From contig WQRX01000014.1 of NCBI GenBank assembly GCA_009786535.1, positions 1-64,000 of the forward strand: 64,000 nt of DNA, given 5' to 3'. Origin of the DNA: Defluviitaleaceae bacterium. GTDB lineage: Bacteria > Bacillota > Clostridia > Lachnospirales > WQUN01. The translations under genes were made by a program, and so were the position numbers. Under the pieces are notes generated by a model. The model did not search any database. It worked only from the letters and a program-made list of their open reading frames with translations, and was not told the origin of the DNA. Position 1 is the stretch's first letter. Each line of letters opens with the position of its first letter. Shown piece after piece: positions 24,981 through 33,035 of the stretch.

Positions 24981-25275
24981 GTAATAACACCCCCATGTCG
25001 GATATATCCCCTTCGGCCAAGTTCACGCCAGCAGGGGTAAGCTGTATAAATGAAGCCCAGTAGTCGTTTTCATTAATCGTAATTTCCACGAATTCTTTTT
25101 TAACGCCCGATAAGTACATAAGGGCTTTTTTAATATCTTCGCGCTGGTGGTAGCCTTTATAACTTAACATCGTGTTTATGTTGGAAATTACGACAGGCGC
25201 ACCGTAACAATCGTATAATTTACGGATAATTTCGCCACGCAATTCTTTTATCTTGGCTATTTTCAATTTAACCAC
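24973..25275 (-). CDS. Mu gp26-like winged-helix protein
   Basis: 100 residues: winged-helix half (LRGEIIRKLYDCYGAPVVISNINTML), then QLTPAGVNLAEGDISDMGVLL, similar to the ending of its frameshifted neighbour. Mu encodes gp25-gp26-gp27 in this order before terminase; here coiled-coil protein, gp26-like pair and DUF3486 follow the same order. Exact role unknown. Overlaps the previous gene by 8 bases. Confidence 0.6.
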   Translation of the reverse strand: MVKLKIAKIKELRGEIIRKLYDCYGAPVVISNINTMLSYKGYHQREDIKKALMYLSGVKKEFVEITINENDYWASFIQLTPAGVNLAEGDISDMGVLLHG

Positions 25276-25672
25276 TTTGTTCCAGCCTTTCTACGGCTTT
25301 GCCAATGCCCTTTACTTGAAAGTCCATCTGCATAAATGCGGTTTTAATTTCGTCCATGCAAACCGCCATTTTATCCATGGAAGCGGCATGTTTTTCTAAG
25401 CTATCGGTGAACATCCTATCGCGCCGTGATGAATCTTCCCGTATGAGGGCCTCACGTTTTGCAGTTTCATTGCGTACAAGTTCCTCACGGCGCACGCCAT
25501 CGGCTATAATGGTGTCAACACGTTCTTTAAAATTTTCTTTCAATTCGACATAAAGGGTTTCTTGCCGCCGTGATTGTTGAACATAAAGAATTATAAAGAC
25601 AACCAAAAGTACAAGGGTCAGTCCGTTTTCTTCAATTGCGGTTAAAATGTTTGCAAATTCCATCACCGTCAC
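25268..25672 (-). CDS. Membrane-anchored coiled-coil protein (holin/DUF2730-like)
   Basis: 134 residues: N-terminal membrane helix (GLTLVLLVVFIILYVQQS, ~17-34), then a 95-residue charged coiled coil with repeated RREELVRNETAKREALI. It follows the amidase by one base. Position fits either a BhlA-type holin or Mu gp25 (DUF2730); the long tail favours the latter. Confidence 0.6.
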   Translation of the reverse strand: MTVMEFANILTAIEENGLTLVLLVVFIILYVQQSRRQETLYVELKENFKERVDTIIADGVRREELVRNETAKREALIREDSSRRDRMFTDSLEKHAASMDKMAVCMDEIKTAFMQMDFQVKGIGKAVERLEQSG

Positions 25673-26491
25673 CTACCTTGTAGAAATATCAACTATGCCA
25701 TCTTCGCTGTCCCATGTTACGGTAAGCCCTGCGCCTTGCAACGTTTTACGCACAGGTACAACTACATCGCCAAATGTACGCGCCAGCTCCTTTATGGTAA
25801 CACTGTAACGACCGCCCGAATTGTAGCCATGAATAACACCGCGCACACCATCGAACCGTATATTGATGGGTAGCAACTCTAACGTGGCGTCATTTGATTG
25901 CGTATCACAAGACAATGTAAATGGGTCTACGTCGATAATTGCGGCCAACCGTGTATTTACCAGCATACATATTTCTTGGAAGCGGGAAAGAAGGTACGGC
26001 CCTGGGCAAGTTGTATTTGCAAACATGCCATGATGCGTAAGGCTGCCGTTTGAAGTGCCGTCAAACCATAACCCGCGTGTAACGCCGTCTTGTTGCACGA
26101 TGGCGGGGTTACGCAAGCAAATATCTACACAAAGTTCAATGAGCGCGGCGAAGGCCAAATCGCTAACGCGCCAGTCGGGCGCACCATGGCTATTGGCTAC
26201 GCCAATGGTAACGGCGCGGTGGTCGTTTGCCGCATTGGACGATGCCCAAGTACGGTCACGCTCCCTTACAGCCATACCCGTTTCCCCCGCCGATGTAATG
26301 CCATAAGTGTAACTGGCGCGGGTGGTTAAACGTACCAACCATTCCAACAACGCACGTAAGGTGATATTGCCCGCCGTGTGGTGAATCGTAATTTTGCTTA
26401 TCGGATGGTTGCGCGGCGAATTACGATGCGGGGATATTTTCTTTAAAATTGCGAGCGCACTGTTTGTGATTTTTTCTAACCAATTATTCAC
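25673..26491 (-). CDS. N-acetylmuramoyl-L-alanine amidase (endolysin)
   Basis: 272 residues with a GTG start that overlaps the small gene before it by 8 bases. Amidase_2/PGRP domain: KITIHHTAGN with the zinc His pair, GVANSHGAPDWRVSDLAFAAL, and LTHHGMFANTTCPGPYL with the last His and Cys. The C-terminal ~60 residues resemble the copper-amine-oxidase-like cell-wall repeat (VPVRKTLQGAGLTVTWD). It cleaves peptidoglycan at lysis. First long gene of the late region. Confidence 0.88.
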   Translation of the reverse strand: MNNWLEKITNSALAILKKISPHRNSPRNHPISKITIHHTAGNITLRALLEWLVRLTTRASYTYGITSAGETGMAVRERDRTWASSNAANDHRAVTIGVANSHGAPDWRVSDLAFAALIELCVDICLRNPAIVQQDGVTRGLWFDGTSNGSLTHHGMFANTTCPGPYLLSRFQEICMLVNTRLAAIIDVDPFTLSCDTQSNDATLELLPINIRFDGVRGVIHGYNSGGRYSVTIKELARTFGDVVVPVRKTLQGAGLTVTWDSEDGIVDISTR

Positions 26492-26600
26492 GGTTGAATT
26501 CCCCTTCCTCGCATCCGCTGCACAATTCCTTGTGCATTTCCGGATGATTTTCTGGTGTAATATCGTTTACGTCATTAACTAACGGCAATTCTAAGTTCAT
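26484..26600 (-). CDS. 38-residue CxxC protein before the amidase
   Basis: ATG 26600 has AAGGGAG 8 bases upstream and the frame ends inside the amidase start (8-base overlap). The product is acidic, with CSGCEEGE near the C-terminus. Coupling to the amidase and a good ribosome site support translation. It may be a leader peptide or a small zinc-binding protein; no homologue is recognised. Confidence 0.55.
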   Translation of the reverse strand: MNLELPLVNDVNDITPENHPEMHKELCSGCEEGEFNRE

Positions 26601-26620
26601 AATTGTTTTCTCCCTTCGCG

Positions 26621-26662
26621 ATAAAACTCGCCCGCCGCCGACCTGCACCCATTTTGGGTGCA
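26621..26662 (-). promoter_or_regulatory. Candidate Mor-activated late promoter
   Basis: A perfect dyad TGCACCCATTTTGGGTGCA occupies 26644-26662, directly after the terminator that follows mor. About 30 bases farther in the direction of the late genes is a -10-like TTTTAT (26626-26621), with no -35. In Mu, Mor and C bind a dyad upstream of -10 in promoters that lack a -35, so the arrangement fits, but the sequence has not been tested. Confidence 0.5.
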
Positions 26663-26700
26663 AAAAAAGATACCGACGCGGTTCTTACGTCGGTATCTTA
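26662..26700 (-). terminator. Intrinsic terminator after mor
   Basis: On the minus strand GATACCGACG pairs with CGTCGGTATC across a 10-base loop and is followed by seven T. It ends the early/middle transcript right after the mor-like gene. Confidence 0.85.
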
Positions 26701-26715
26701 TATTAGGTTGGAAGA

Positions 26716-27159
26716 TTATTGGATTGACATTGTCACAAAGATGTCATTCAAAGACAGTTGCCCTTCCATTACAGGTGGTGAACGCCTTCCACCACCAACA
26801 ATGCGGCGGATATGTCTTTCACTATACCCATGCTTTTTTGCAAGGACGGCGGTATTGTAACCATTAAATTCGGATTTAATTGTTTGGTAAATACAGTCGA
26901 TAGCGCTCCTTCTTATGGAAGGAAAGTATACCCACATGTCACCCAGTGCGTTAATAACTTGTAACGCTTTTACCTCACCTACGCGATATACCAAGTCGGG
27001 GTATTCTTCATTTACGTTTTCGCAGTCACGCTTAAAACGCATTTGACGCCCGCGATACTCCTGTTCAATATTTACAATATCGCCAAAATTCAAGAAGTCT
27101 AACAGGCGAATGTACGGTTCAGTTAAATCCCCGACTTTTACAATTTTTTCGATTCCCAT
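26716..27159 (-). CDS. Mor/C-family transcription activator
   Basis: 147 residues. The C-terminal half has the Mor pattern: WVYFPSIRRSAIDCIYQTI, EFNGYNTAVLAKKHGYSERHIRRIV, an HTH for DNA binding. The N-terminal half is a helical dimer domain. In Mu, Mor turns on middle transcription. Here the gene is followed by a terminator and a dyad in front of the late genes, so it is the likely late activator. ATG 27159 has AAAGAGGTGG upstream. Confidence 0.8.
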   Translation of the reverse strand: MGIEKIVKVGDLTEPYIRLLDFLNFGDIVNIEQEYRGRQMRFKRDCENVNEEYPDLVYRVGEVKALQVINALGDMWVYFPSIRRSAIDCIYQTIKSEFNGYNTAVLAKKHGYSERHIRRIVGGGRRSPPVMEGQLSLNDIFVTMSIQ

Positions 27160-27182
27160 ACGCCCACCTCTTTCAATAAAGT

Positions 27183-27599
27183 TTACACTGCTTCGGCCTG
27201 CGCATCGCGCATCCGCGTGTGCATCGCCTTCATGCCTTCAATGGCGTCGGATGCTTTTTTCGCCGTTAGCCAAATAATGCTATCCACACCGTACCGATGT
27301 TTAACCCAAAGGTTAAGGCGTTTTGTATCTAATCGCCCTGCCGCATCCACCCAGCCAATATCCTTTGCCATACCTTGGATATACTTTTGCTGTTTGGCGG
27401 TTATCATGCCAATTGCATTAGACTTCTTGCCTTCCAGTGCGTCAATAACGACGATGGCCTCGCGAATGGAAAGGTGCTTCATGCTATCCTTTCCCGTTAA
27501 ATGATGAATGAAGCCGTGCATTTCATCGTTGTCCAGCTTCTTTTCCCGCGCCGGCGTAAAAATTTTACGCCGCTGTGCATCAGACATTTTGGCGGCCAT
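27183..27599 (-). CDS. Mu gp16-like protein (DUF1018)
   Basis: 138 residues from ATG 27599 with AAGGGGTGA upstream. Sequence hallmarks are MITAKQQKYIQGMAKDIGW and NLWVKHRYGVDSIIWLTAKKASDAIEGM, the DUF1018/gp16 pattern found between Gam and Mor in Mu-like phages. It probably acts in early gene control. Its exact role is not established. Confidence 0.75.
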   Translation of the reverse strand: MAAKMSDAQRRKIFTPAREKKLDNDEMHGFIHHLTGKDSMKHLSIREAIVVIDALEGKKSNAIGMITAKQQKYIQGMAKDIGWVDAAGRLDTKRLNLWVKHRYGVDSIIWLTAKKASDAIEGMKAMHTRMRDAQAEAV

Positions 27600-27613
27600 A
27601 ATTTCACCCCTTA

Positions 27614-28099
27614 TCATTTAATCTTTGTTACATCAATTTCCATGAAATACTTATCTTCAACCTTGCGGGTTGCGCCAACGCTGGCGATTTCATCATCAGT
27701 GTATTTTTCCAACACTTCCTTGTTTACCGTTTCTTTAACTGCGATACAGTCAACCATGCCAAAATCGCGCAAGTTTTTAAGAATTGAATTTAACTTGCTG
27801 GTGGGTACAGACACGCTGGACGATTGGCGGAAGCCAACCTTGCCAAAGTTAAGTGTTTTTGTTTTACCTTCCATGTTGGCACGTTCGGCCTCTACAAAAG
27901 ATTTAACCGTAGCGGCAAGTTGCTCTTTGCGCTTTTCTAATGGGTCAGATAACCCCTTCGCCACTTCCTTTGCATCATTAATGGCGATATTCATATCTGC
28001 GGTAATGGTGGAAATGGCAATGCCGACTTCGCAAATCTCACGCAGACAATCGTCCACTTCATCCCAATTTTGCAAACTGGGTAATTTCACTTTAGCCAT
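27614..28099 (-). CDS. Host-nuclease inhibitor Gam-like
   Basis: 161 residues from ATG 28099. The Mu Gam pattern is seen: NWDEVDDCLREICEV near the N-terminus, a long coiled coil, then KTLNFGKVGFRQSSSVSVPTSKL and a short C-terminal region. Mu Gam binds DNA ends and shields them from nucleases (Ku-like). Followed after 14 bases by the gp16-like gene. Confidence 0.85.
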   Translation of the reverse strand: MAKVKLPSLQNWDEVDDCLREICEVGIAISTITADMNIAINDAKEVAKGLSDPLEKRKEQLAATVKSFVEAERANMEGKTKTLNFGKVGFRQSSSVSVPTSKLNSILKNLRDFGMVDCIAVKETVNKEVLEKYTDDEIASVGATRKVEDKYFMEIDVTKIK

Positions 28100-28125
28100 A
28101 CTAAGCCCTCGCTTTCTTTTGGTTG

Positions 28126-28329
28126 TTATTTGGTGGGAAATTTCCCTTGTTGATAAAATTGAAATATATTTTGCGTGGTGGCCCACTTGGGACAATCGCC
28201 CGAAGCATGTAGCACACCAGTGCGATATATTTTGAAATAATGCACTTGGTGGAATTTTTTATGGAACTTCTTAACCGTATACACAACGCCGCTTGTGTCT
28301 GTATAATCTTTCATTGCGATGCGCTTCAT
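28126..28329 (-). CDS. Small early phage protein, unknown
   Basis: 67 residues from ATG 28329 with AAAAGGGGTTGATACC upstream. Basic and aromatic (KKFHKKFHQVHYFKIYR, CPKWATTQNIFQFY), suggesting nucleic-acid binding. It sits between the MuB-like gene and gam. No family recognised. Confidence 0.5.
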   Translation of the reverse strand: MKRIAMKDYTDTSGVVYTVKKFHKKFHQVHYFKIYRTGVLHASGDCPKWATTQNIFQFYQQGKFPTK

Positions 28330-28378
28330 GGTATCAACCCCTTTTATGTAAACTGGCGGAAAACGCCAGTGTGTTGCT

Positions 28379-29344
28379 TTATGACACGACACGTATGCGC
28401 ATTGCCTTGGCCACCCGCGCTAATTCTGCGGCGCTTACTTCGGCATAGGTTTTGTGCTTATACTCTGCCATCGCGTTATTTAACGCCTGTACCGCCTTAC
28501 GAATGGATACCGATGTACTTATCCTGTGAAGCAGTTCGTAGGTAGATACATCAAAGTTGGCGGCGGAAAATATTTGCCGTATATCCTCTAGCTTGGTTTG
28601 GGTAGCCACCACATGCGCCCAAAGCAGAACGCGGTCATCTACTTGCTTGTATGCGGCGGTTTGCCGTTCCTTCAACTCATAGAAAATTTCATCGTTACCT
28701 ACCAACGCCATGCCGATGCGCTCGCCTGTGTCCTCGTCCTCTGTACGGTCAACAATACACCGCAGGTGATTTACTACCCGCGCTTTTAGATGCTGGGCTT
28801 CATCGACAATGATTACCCGCTTGCTACCTTTTAACTTTGCAATAATTTCTGCGAAGATACGGCGGTTTAAACGCTCTTTAATCTTCAATTTTTCGGCAAT
28901 TAATTCATTAACGCCTGTAATGGTGGCTTCGGTGGGGGACACGGTGATTACAATGGAATTGGGGTTGTCCTTTGCATACTGTTGCACTGCCATGGTCTTG
29001 CCCGTACCCGGGTCGCCGTAGGCCACGCCAAATTCACCTTGTACATGGCAGGTGCGTATTAACCCCGTTACCTGTGCGCTATTGGTTGTCATAACAAACT
29101 TAGGCTTGCGGGGCGGGGCTACTTCGCGCTTTTCTGCCATGGATAAAAATTGTGAAATATGCTCACGCATTTTATGTGGTGCGGGGTAAGTGTCACTCAT
29201 GTACTGGCTTAGCCCCGATGCGTTACCCAATCCCATTGCACGCGCAATAGCGTTTTGTGACATGCCCGTTTTTTGCTGGTATGCCATAATTGCGGCGCGG
29301 GCTTCCTCGTCGGTGGTGATGTTAATAATTGCTTGGTTGTCCAT
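28379..29344 (-). CDS. MuB-like AAA+ ATPase (transposition target selector)
   Basis: 321 residues. N-terminal HTH (MSQNAIARAMGLGNASGLSQYM, residues ~25-47), then Walker A GDPGTGKT (~107-114), Walker B VIIVDEAQHLK (~157) and a C-terminal helical region. MuB binds target DNA and activates the transposase; the HTH plus AAA layout is the Mu family one. It is separated from the transposase by one small membrane-protein gene. Confidence 0.9.
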   Translation of the reverse strand: MDNQAIINITTDEEARAAIMAYQQKTGMSQNAIARAMGLGNASGLSQYMSDTYPAPHKMREHISQFLSMAEKREVAPPRKPKFVMTTNSAQVTGLIRTCHVQGEFGVAYGDPGTGKTMAVQQYAKDNPNSIVITVSPTEATITGVNELIAEKLKIKERLNRRIFAEIIAKLKGSKRVIIVDEAQHLKARVVNHLRCIVDRTEDEDTGERIGMALVGNDEIFYELKERQTAAYKQVDDRVLLWAHVVATQTKLEDIRQIFSAANFDVSTYELLHRISTSVSIRKAVQALNNAMAEYKHKTYAEVSAAELARVAKAMRIRVVS

Positions 29345-29362
29345 AAATGTAGCCTCCTTTTT

Positions 29363-29557
29363 TTATATTGCCGCCGCTAAAATAAGCAGCAGTAGCGTTA
29401 CAATTGCCCAGTACGGGCCGTTGGTTTCAAACCATGCCTTGCGTTCGTGTTTGCTTTTGGTGAATAAATCACGCAATGCGAATACCAGCGTTACCCCTGC
29501 TGCGATAACCAACAGTACGATTACCACGTCGGAGAGTATCCATAAATTTCTTGCCAT
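29363..29557 (-). CDS. Small two-helix membrane protein between muA and muB
   Basis: 64 residues with two hydrophobic segments (DVVIVLLVIAAGVTLVFAL and YWAIVTLLLLILAAA), joined by a charged loop (FTKSKHERKAWFETNG). GCAGGCAGGGA precedes ATG 29557. Such a protein is not part of Mu; it may be a superinfection exclusion or membrane factor, but no family is recognised. Confidence 0.6.
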   Translation of the reverse strand: MARNLWILSDVVIVLLVIAAGVTLVFALRDLFTKSKHERKAWFETNGPYWAIVTLLLLILAAAI

Positions 29558-29576
29558 TCCCTGCCTCCTGCCTTGG

Positions 29577-31568
29577 CTACACAGCCATACGTTTTTCTTG
29601 CTGGTCTAATAGATGTTGAGAACTTGCATACAGGTCTAGCGGTTCATAATCATCGCTTACGGCCTTGCGCGATGCGGATGCGATTGGGCGTACCAGTTCC
29701 ACCATTTTGGGCTTGGGTTTATGCGCCTGGGCATTGGCTTGTCCTTCTATAAAATAGTCGAGCATGGCATCGGATGCCTTTTGCACTTCTGCTTCTTCGA
29801 TACGCTTGTAATTGGCCACTGTTTTAATGGCGTGGCGTTTGGCACGTTGCGCCGTTTGTATTTCTTCGCTGTTTGCATCGTAGCCCAGCACGGTATCCAG
29901 CGCGGCTTCGCATATGAACCGACCGTCTGTATCAAAAACGCGAATACTTTCCAGCTTGGCGGGGTCGTACCGTACATACACTTCCTTGCCGCAACAGTCG
30001 CGCCAAAGGCCTTCATCAAAGTAATTCAAACGTTGACCGTAAACCTTAATGGATAAGGTTTTGCTAACATTCATCGTTCCCTTGCCGTAGCGCATAAACA
30101 TAAGGTCTAGCAGATTTGGCGGCACGATGCGTTGCTCGTAGAGTTCTTCTGCAAAGGCTTCGTTGGGTGTGCGCCCGTTCATCCCTTCGCCGCGGTGGGG
30201 CTGTTGGTTGTACCATCCTTCAATGTAGGCATCCGCAAATTTGATAAAATCTAATATGGCGGGTATGTTTCCTTGCTTTAGCGCTTTGGCTAAGCTGTCG
30301 GGCTTTTCCAGCACATGCCCACCTGTATAGGTATCATGCAATTTGCTAAAATCATCCTTTACGCCGCGGAAGGCACGTTCGATACCTTTCGCGCGGGCGT
30401 TTTTGGGCAGTGCTGTTTTAAATTCAATGCCCATATCTTCTAATATAGTGGGGGGCTTAAACTCGCCTTCCTTTAACTTGGCAGATTTACGGAAGCCGTT
30501 ACCGCCGAAGTCGTGGAAAAGGAATTCCCGCCCGTTGTCGCAGTAAATCATTTTTGGTGCGCCGTATTTCGCAATACCGTTTTTAAGGGCTAATAACGTT
30601 GCATCTGCGCAGGGGTTTTCCGTTACGCACCAGCCCATAAATTTGCGTGTCTTAACGTCCATAAACGCGGTGAGGTATACACGGGTTTGCTTGCCGTCCT
30701 TGCTTACGATTACGTCAAATTTGTGGTTATCGGCTACCCAAATGTCATTGGGTTGCATATCATACATGCGGGTGATATGCGGGGCACAATCGCCTACAAA
30801 CTCTGTGTGGCGTTTACGGAAATACTTGCGCACGGTTAACGGGATGTTTTGCGCCACCCGTTCAAACATATCTACCTTGGGCATTTCGGGTACATTTTCC
30901 GCGCCGTAGCGGCGTAATAGCTCCCGATGGGTTAAGAAGGCACACTGCTTTGCGCTGAGTTCATGGTCATCAAGGTAGTAACATTCGAAGATGTCTACCA
31001 TTTCCGGGGTCATTTTGCGGGCGTGGTTGCCATGCTTGCCGCGCTTACTTATAAGACTTAGCTCGCCTTTTTCCTTCAAATCCTTGCGCTTGCGGTGTAA
31101 CTGGCTATTGGAAAGGCTTTTTGCATAAGCGGGGGGATTGGCTGCCCATTTGTTATTGGTAAGGGCAACGTAGGTTGCATCCGCTTCCGCAAGGCTATTG
31201 CCGTTCTCTTCCGCATTGGTACGGAATTTCTGCCATTCGTCCAAGATGCCTTTCCAAAAGAAAAGTTCCCTGCGTTCGGATTCGGTTAGGTTTTCATAAT
31301 CGGGGACGGGGGTAAACCGCAGGGATAGAGCCTCTTCCTGTGTGTTTATGGTTTGCTGCATGGCTGCCAACTGCTGGCGCTTGTATTTGGTTTGCAACTT
31401 TTTATCCAAGGCGGTTAGGGGGATGCGGTACACAACCACGCTTCCACTTTTATTATTTTCTGCCATTTCTGCACATATAGTGGAATTTGAAATTTGCTTC
31501 CGTACAAAACGCTCCGTACACCCTTTAAGCTCTGCCACTTCCTTAACCGTTAAGCAAATATCTGCCAT
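29577..31568 (-). CDS. MuA-like DDE transposase
   Basis: 663 residues from ATG 31568 (MADICLTVKEVAELKG). N-terminal winged helix (1-60), a helical DNA-binding part with RELFFWKGILDEWQKFR, then the rve catalytic core. The acidic triad is visible as VADNHKFD (Asp280), IYCDNGREF (Asp344) and KGIERAFRG (Glu397). The Mu C-terminal beta-barrel follows (SIKVYGQRLNYFDEGLW). It would cut and join the phage ends, but the right end is missing here. Length matches Mu A exactly. Confidence 0.95.
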   Translation of the reverse strand: MADICLTVKEVAELKGCTERFVRKQISNSTICAEMAENNKSGSVVVYRIPLTALDKKLQTKYKRQQLAAMQQTINTQEEALSLRFTPVPDYENLTESERRELFFWKGILDEWQKFRTNAEENGNSLAEADATYVALTNNKWAANPPAYAKSLSNSQLHRKRKDLKEKGELSLISKRGKHGNHARKMTPEMVDIFECYYLDDHELSAKQCAFLTHRELLRRYGAENVPEMPKVDMFERVAQNIPLTVRKYFRKRHTEFVGDCAPHITRMYDMQPNDIWVADNHKFDVIVSKDGKQTRVYLTAFMDVKTRKFMGWCVTENPCADATLLALKNGIAKYGAPKMIYCDNGREFLFHDFGGNGFRKSAKLKEGEFKPPTILEDMGIEFKTALPKNARAKGIERAFRGVKDDFSKLHDTYTGGHVLEKPDSLAKALKQGNIPAILDFIKFADAYIEGWYNQQPHRGEGMNGRTPNEAFAEELYEQRIVPPNLLDLMFMRYGKGTMNVSKTLSIKVYGQRLNYFDEGLWRDCCGKEVYVRYDPAKLESIRVFDTDGRFICEAALDTVLGYDANSEEIQTAQRAKRHAIKTVANYKRIEEAEVQKASDAMLDYFIEGQANAQAHKPKPKMVELVRPIASASRKAVSDDYEPLDLYASSQHLLDQQEKRMAV

Positions 31569-31652
31569 AAAAGTATTCCCCCGCCTTTCGTATGTAGTTT
31601 TTTGTCTCATTATGTGGTACATTTGGTGTAGCACACTGTAGGAGTGATTTAA

Positions 31653-32150
31653 ATGCAACCTGTAAAAGTATTTCCCACAACCATGTTGAAGAATGAATTC
31701 CCCGATATACACCACGATGCTGTTTTAATGGGCGATGTATTGCGTGAAAAATATGTTTGTCCACTTGATGAAGTTGCAAGCAATGCGCTTGAATTTATGG
31801 TTATAAGTTCTAAAAAGAAAAAATCAAACGCATTGCTAAACCTTCGACGGATATATATCACAACAGGTATTTTTGAATTCTCACTTGTTGCCGCTGTAGC
31901 GGACGAGCATCTTTTCGCTAATTTAATGACCGATGCTAATCGGTATAAATCTTCATTTAATGCAGATAGCGAAATGCCTTTAGATAAATTTCCGCACATT
32001 TGGCTTTTTAATGGTAGAAAGTTAAAAGCACATTCATATATCCCTGCAAAGTTTGCTTTGAATCTTGTTAACGGGCTTGCTAACCTTAACTATGTTGATG
32101 TTTCGCTTTTACTTTCGCGGCTTTCGATTGACCCGCGTGAACTTCAATGA
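31653..32150 (+). CDS. Unknown plus-strand gene inside the early region
   Basis: 165 residues, ATG 31653 with TAGGAGTG upstream. Soluble, mixed alpha/beta (KFPHIWLFNGRKLKAHSYIPAKFALNLV). It is read against the early transcript, diverges from muA and overlaps the end of the converging small gene by 65 bases. No family recognised; perhaps an accessory (moron) gene with its own promoter. Confidence 0.65.
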   Translation: MQPVKVFPTTMLKNEFPDIHHDAVLMGDVLREKYVCPLDEVASNALEFMVISSKKKKSNALLNLRRIYITTGIFEFSLVAAVADEHLFANLMTDANRYKSSFNADSEMPLDKFPHIWLFNGRKLKAHSYIPAKFALNLVNGLANLNYVDVSLLLSRLSIDPRELQ

Positions 32151-32313
32151 CAACATTTAAAATCGGTAAGTTAATGGTGAGCCATGGTTTAATTTTTTTT
32201 GAATTAACACCAAAGGCTTCCGCTTCTCGTCGCGGAAGGTCATCATAATAGGCTTTCAAGATGGGATTTTTACTAATTTCATCATAAAATGGTTCAATTG
32301 TTGGGCATCGCAT
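32086..32313 (-). CDS. Small early phage protein, unknown
   Basis: 75 residues from ATG 32313 with AGGAGGAATAAA upstream. N-terminal RCPTIEPFYDEISKNPILKAYYDDLP, basic C-terminus (GQSKAAKVKAKHQHS). Its 3' third overlaps a plus-strand gene. A 70-base repeat lies directly in front of its ribosome site. Function unknown. Confidence 0.5.
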   Translation of the reverse strand: MRCPTIEPFYDEISKNPILKAYYDDLPRREAEAFGVNSKKIKPWLTINLPILNVVIEVHAGQSKAAKVKAKHQHS

Positions 32314-32330
32314 TTTTATTCCTCCTAATT

Positions 32331-32400
32331 TTTTAGCGTAGCCGGGGTTGTGACCGGCTTCCCGCATTACCAGCCCCAAAGGGCTGTCACTCTGCGATTA
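32331..32400. repeat. Intercistronic repeat, copy 1 (two hairpins)
   Basis: 70 bases from TTTTAGCGTAGCCGGGG to TCTGCGATTA, nearly identical to copy 2 at 32677. On the minus strand it starts at the stop codon of the upstream gene and ends at the ribosome site of the next. Two stems are visible: AGCCGG with CCGGCT and CAGCCC with GGGCTG. Confidence 0.75.
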
Positions 32401-32664
32401 TTCAATTTTCAAGCCATTTTTAAATATCTCTTCATAAGACATGTCCCTTGCGCATTTGATTGGCACAACCGGATGGGGGTTGTCCACAAAATAATGCTTG
32501 CGCGCCGGATTCCAAACTGCTCCGATAGAGCGCAAAAAACGCTTTTCGTCTGATGTCAGCTTTCTGTGTTTGTTTTCGCTCCAATACCGTTTGCTGATGA
32601 TTAGACGGCTTCCGTGGTCACCGATGTTTAAGCACGCGTGCGTTCCCAGTTTTTTCATCTTCAT
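32398..32664 (-). CDS. Small early phage protein, unknown
   Basis: 88 residues (ATG 32664), or 86 from ATG 32658, which has better spacing from AGGAGG. Contains GSRLIISKRYW and FLRSIGAVWNPARKHYFVDNP, an aromatic-rich fold of about 40 residues. Flanked on both sides by the 70-base repeat. No family recognised. Confidence 0.55.
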   Translation of the reverse strand: MKMKKLGTHACLNIGDHGSRLIISKRYWSENKHRKLTSDEKRFLRSIGAVWNPARKHYFVDNPHPVVPIKCARDMSYEEIFKNGLKIE

Positions 32665-32676
32665 ATGCCTCCTAGC

Positions 32677-32747
32677 TTTTAGTGTAGCCGGGGTTGTGAC
32701 CGGCTTCCCGCATTACCAACCCCCAAGGGGCTGCCACTCTGCGATTA
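32677..32747. repeat. Intercistronic repeat, copy 2 (two hairpins)
   Basis: 71 bases, TTTTAGTGTAGCCGGGG to TCTGCGATTA. It differs from copy 1 in about six positions, most in or next to the second stem, where CCCC/GGGG extends the pairing. It again spans from a stop codon to the next ribosome site, so the repeat is a mobile or selected intercistronic RNA structure. Confidence 0.75.
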
Positions 32748-33008
32748 GCGTAAATCCTCAATTTCATTTACAATGCCGCGGCGTTGTGCTTCGAAAAAGA
32801 TTAAGTCAGATAGAGGTTTTAACCACGATGGCTGTTTGTTTGGTGCAGTGGTATCGCTGTACCGCGTGACTTCCAAATAATCCAGCGCTAATTTTTCGTT
32901 TGAAACGCCACCAACCACACCTGCATAAATCCTCACCGTTTCCAGTGTTTGCTCGTTCATGTTAATGGGTTGCGTTCTTGCAAGCTTTACTAGGTCAAAT
33001 GTTGCCAT
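32745..33008 (-). CDS. Small early phage protein, unknown
   Basis: 87 residues from ATG 33008 with AAAGGAGATTTGAAT upstream. Helical, with FDLVKLARTQPINMNEQTLE and LSDLIFFEAQRRGIVNEI. Stop codon is part of intercistronic repeat copy 2. No family recognised. Confidence 0.5.
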   Translation of the reverse strand: MATFDLVKLARTQPINMNEQTLETVRIYAGVVGGVSNEKLALDYLEVTRYSDTTAPNKQPSWLKPLSDLIFFEAQRRGIVNEIEDLR

Positions 33009-33035
33009 ATTCAAATCTCCTTTCTGGTGATTGGG

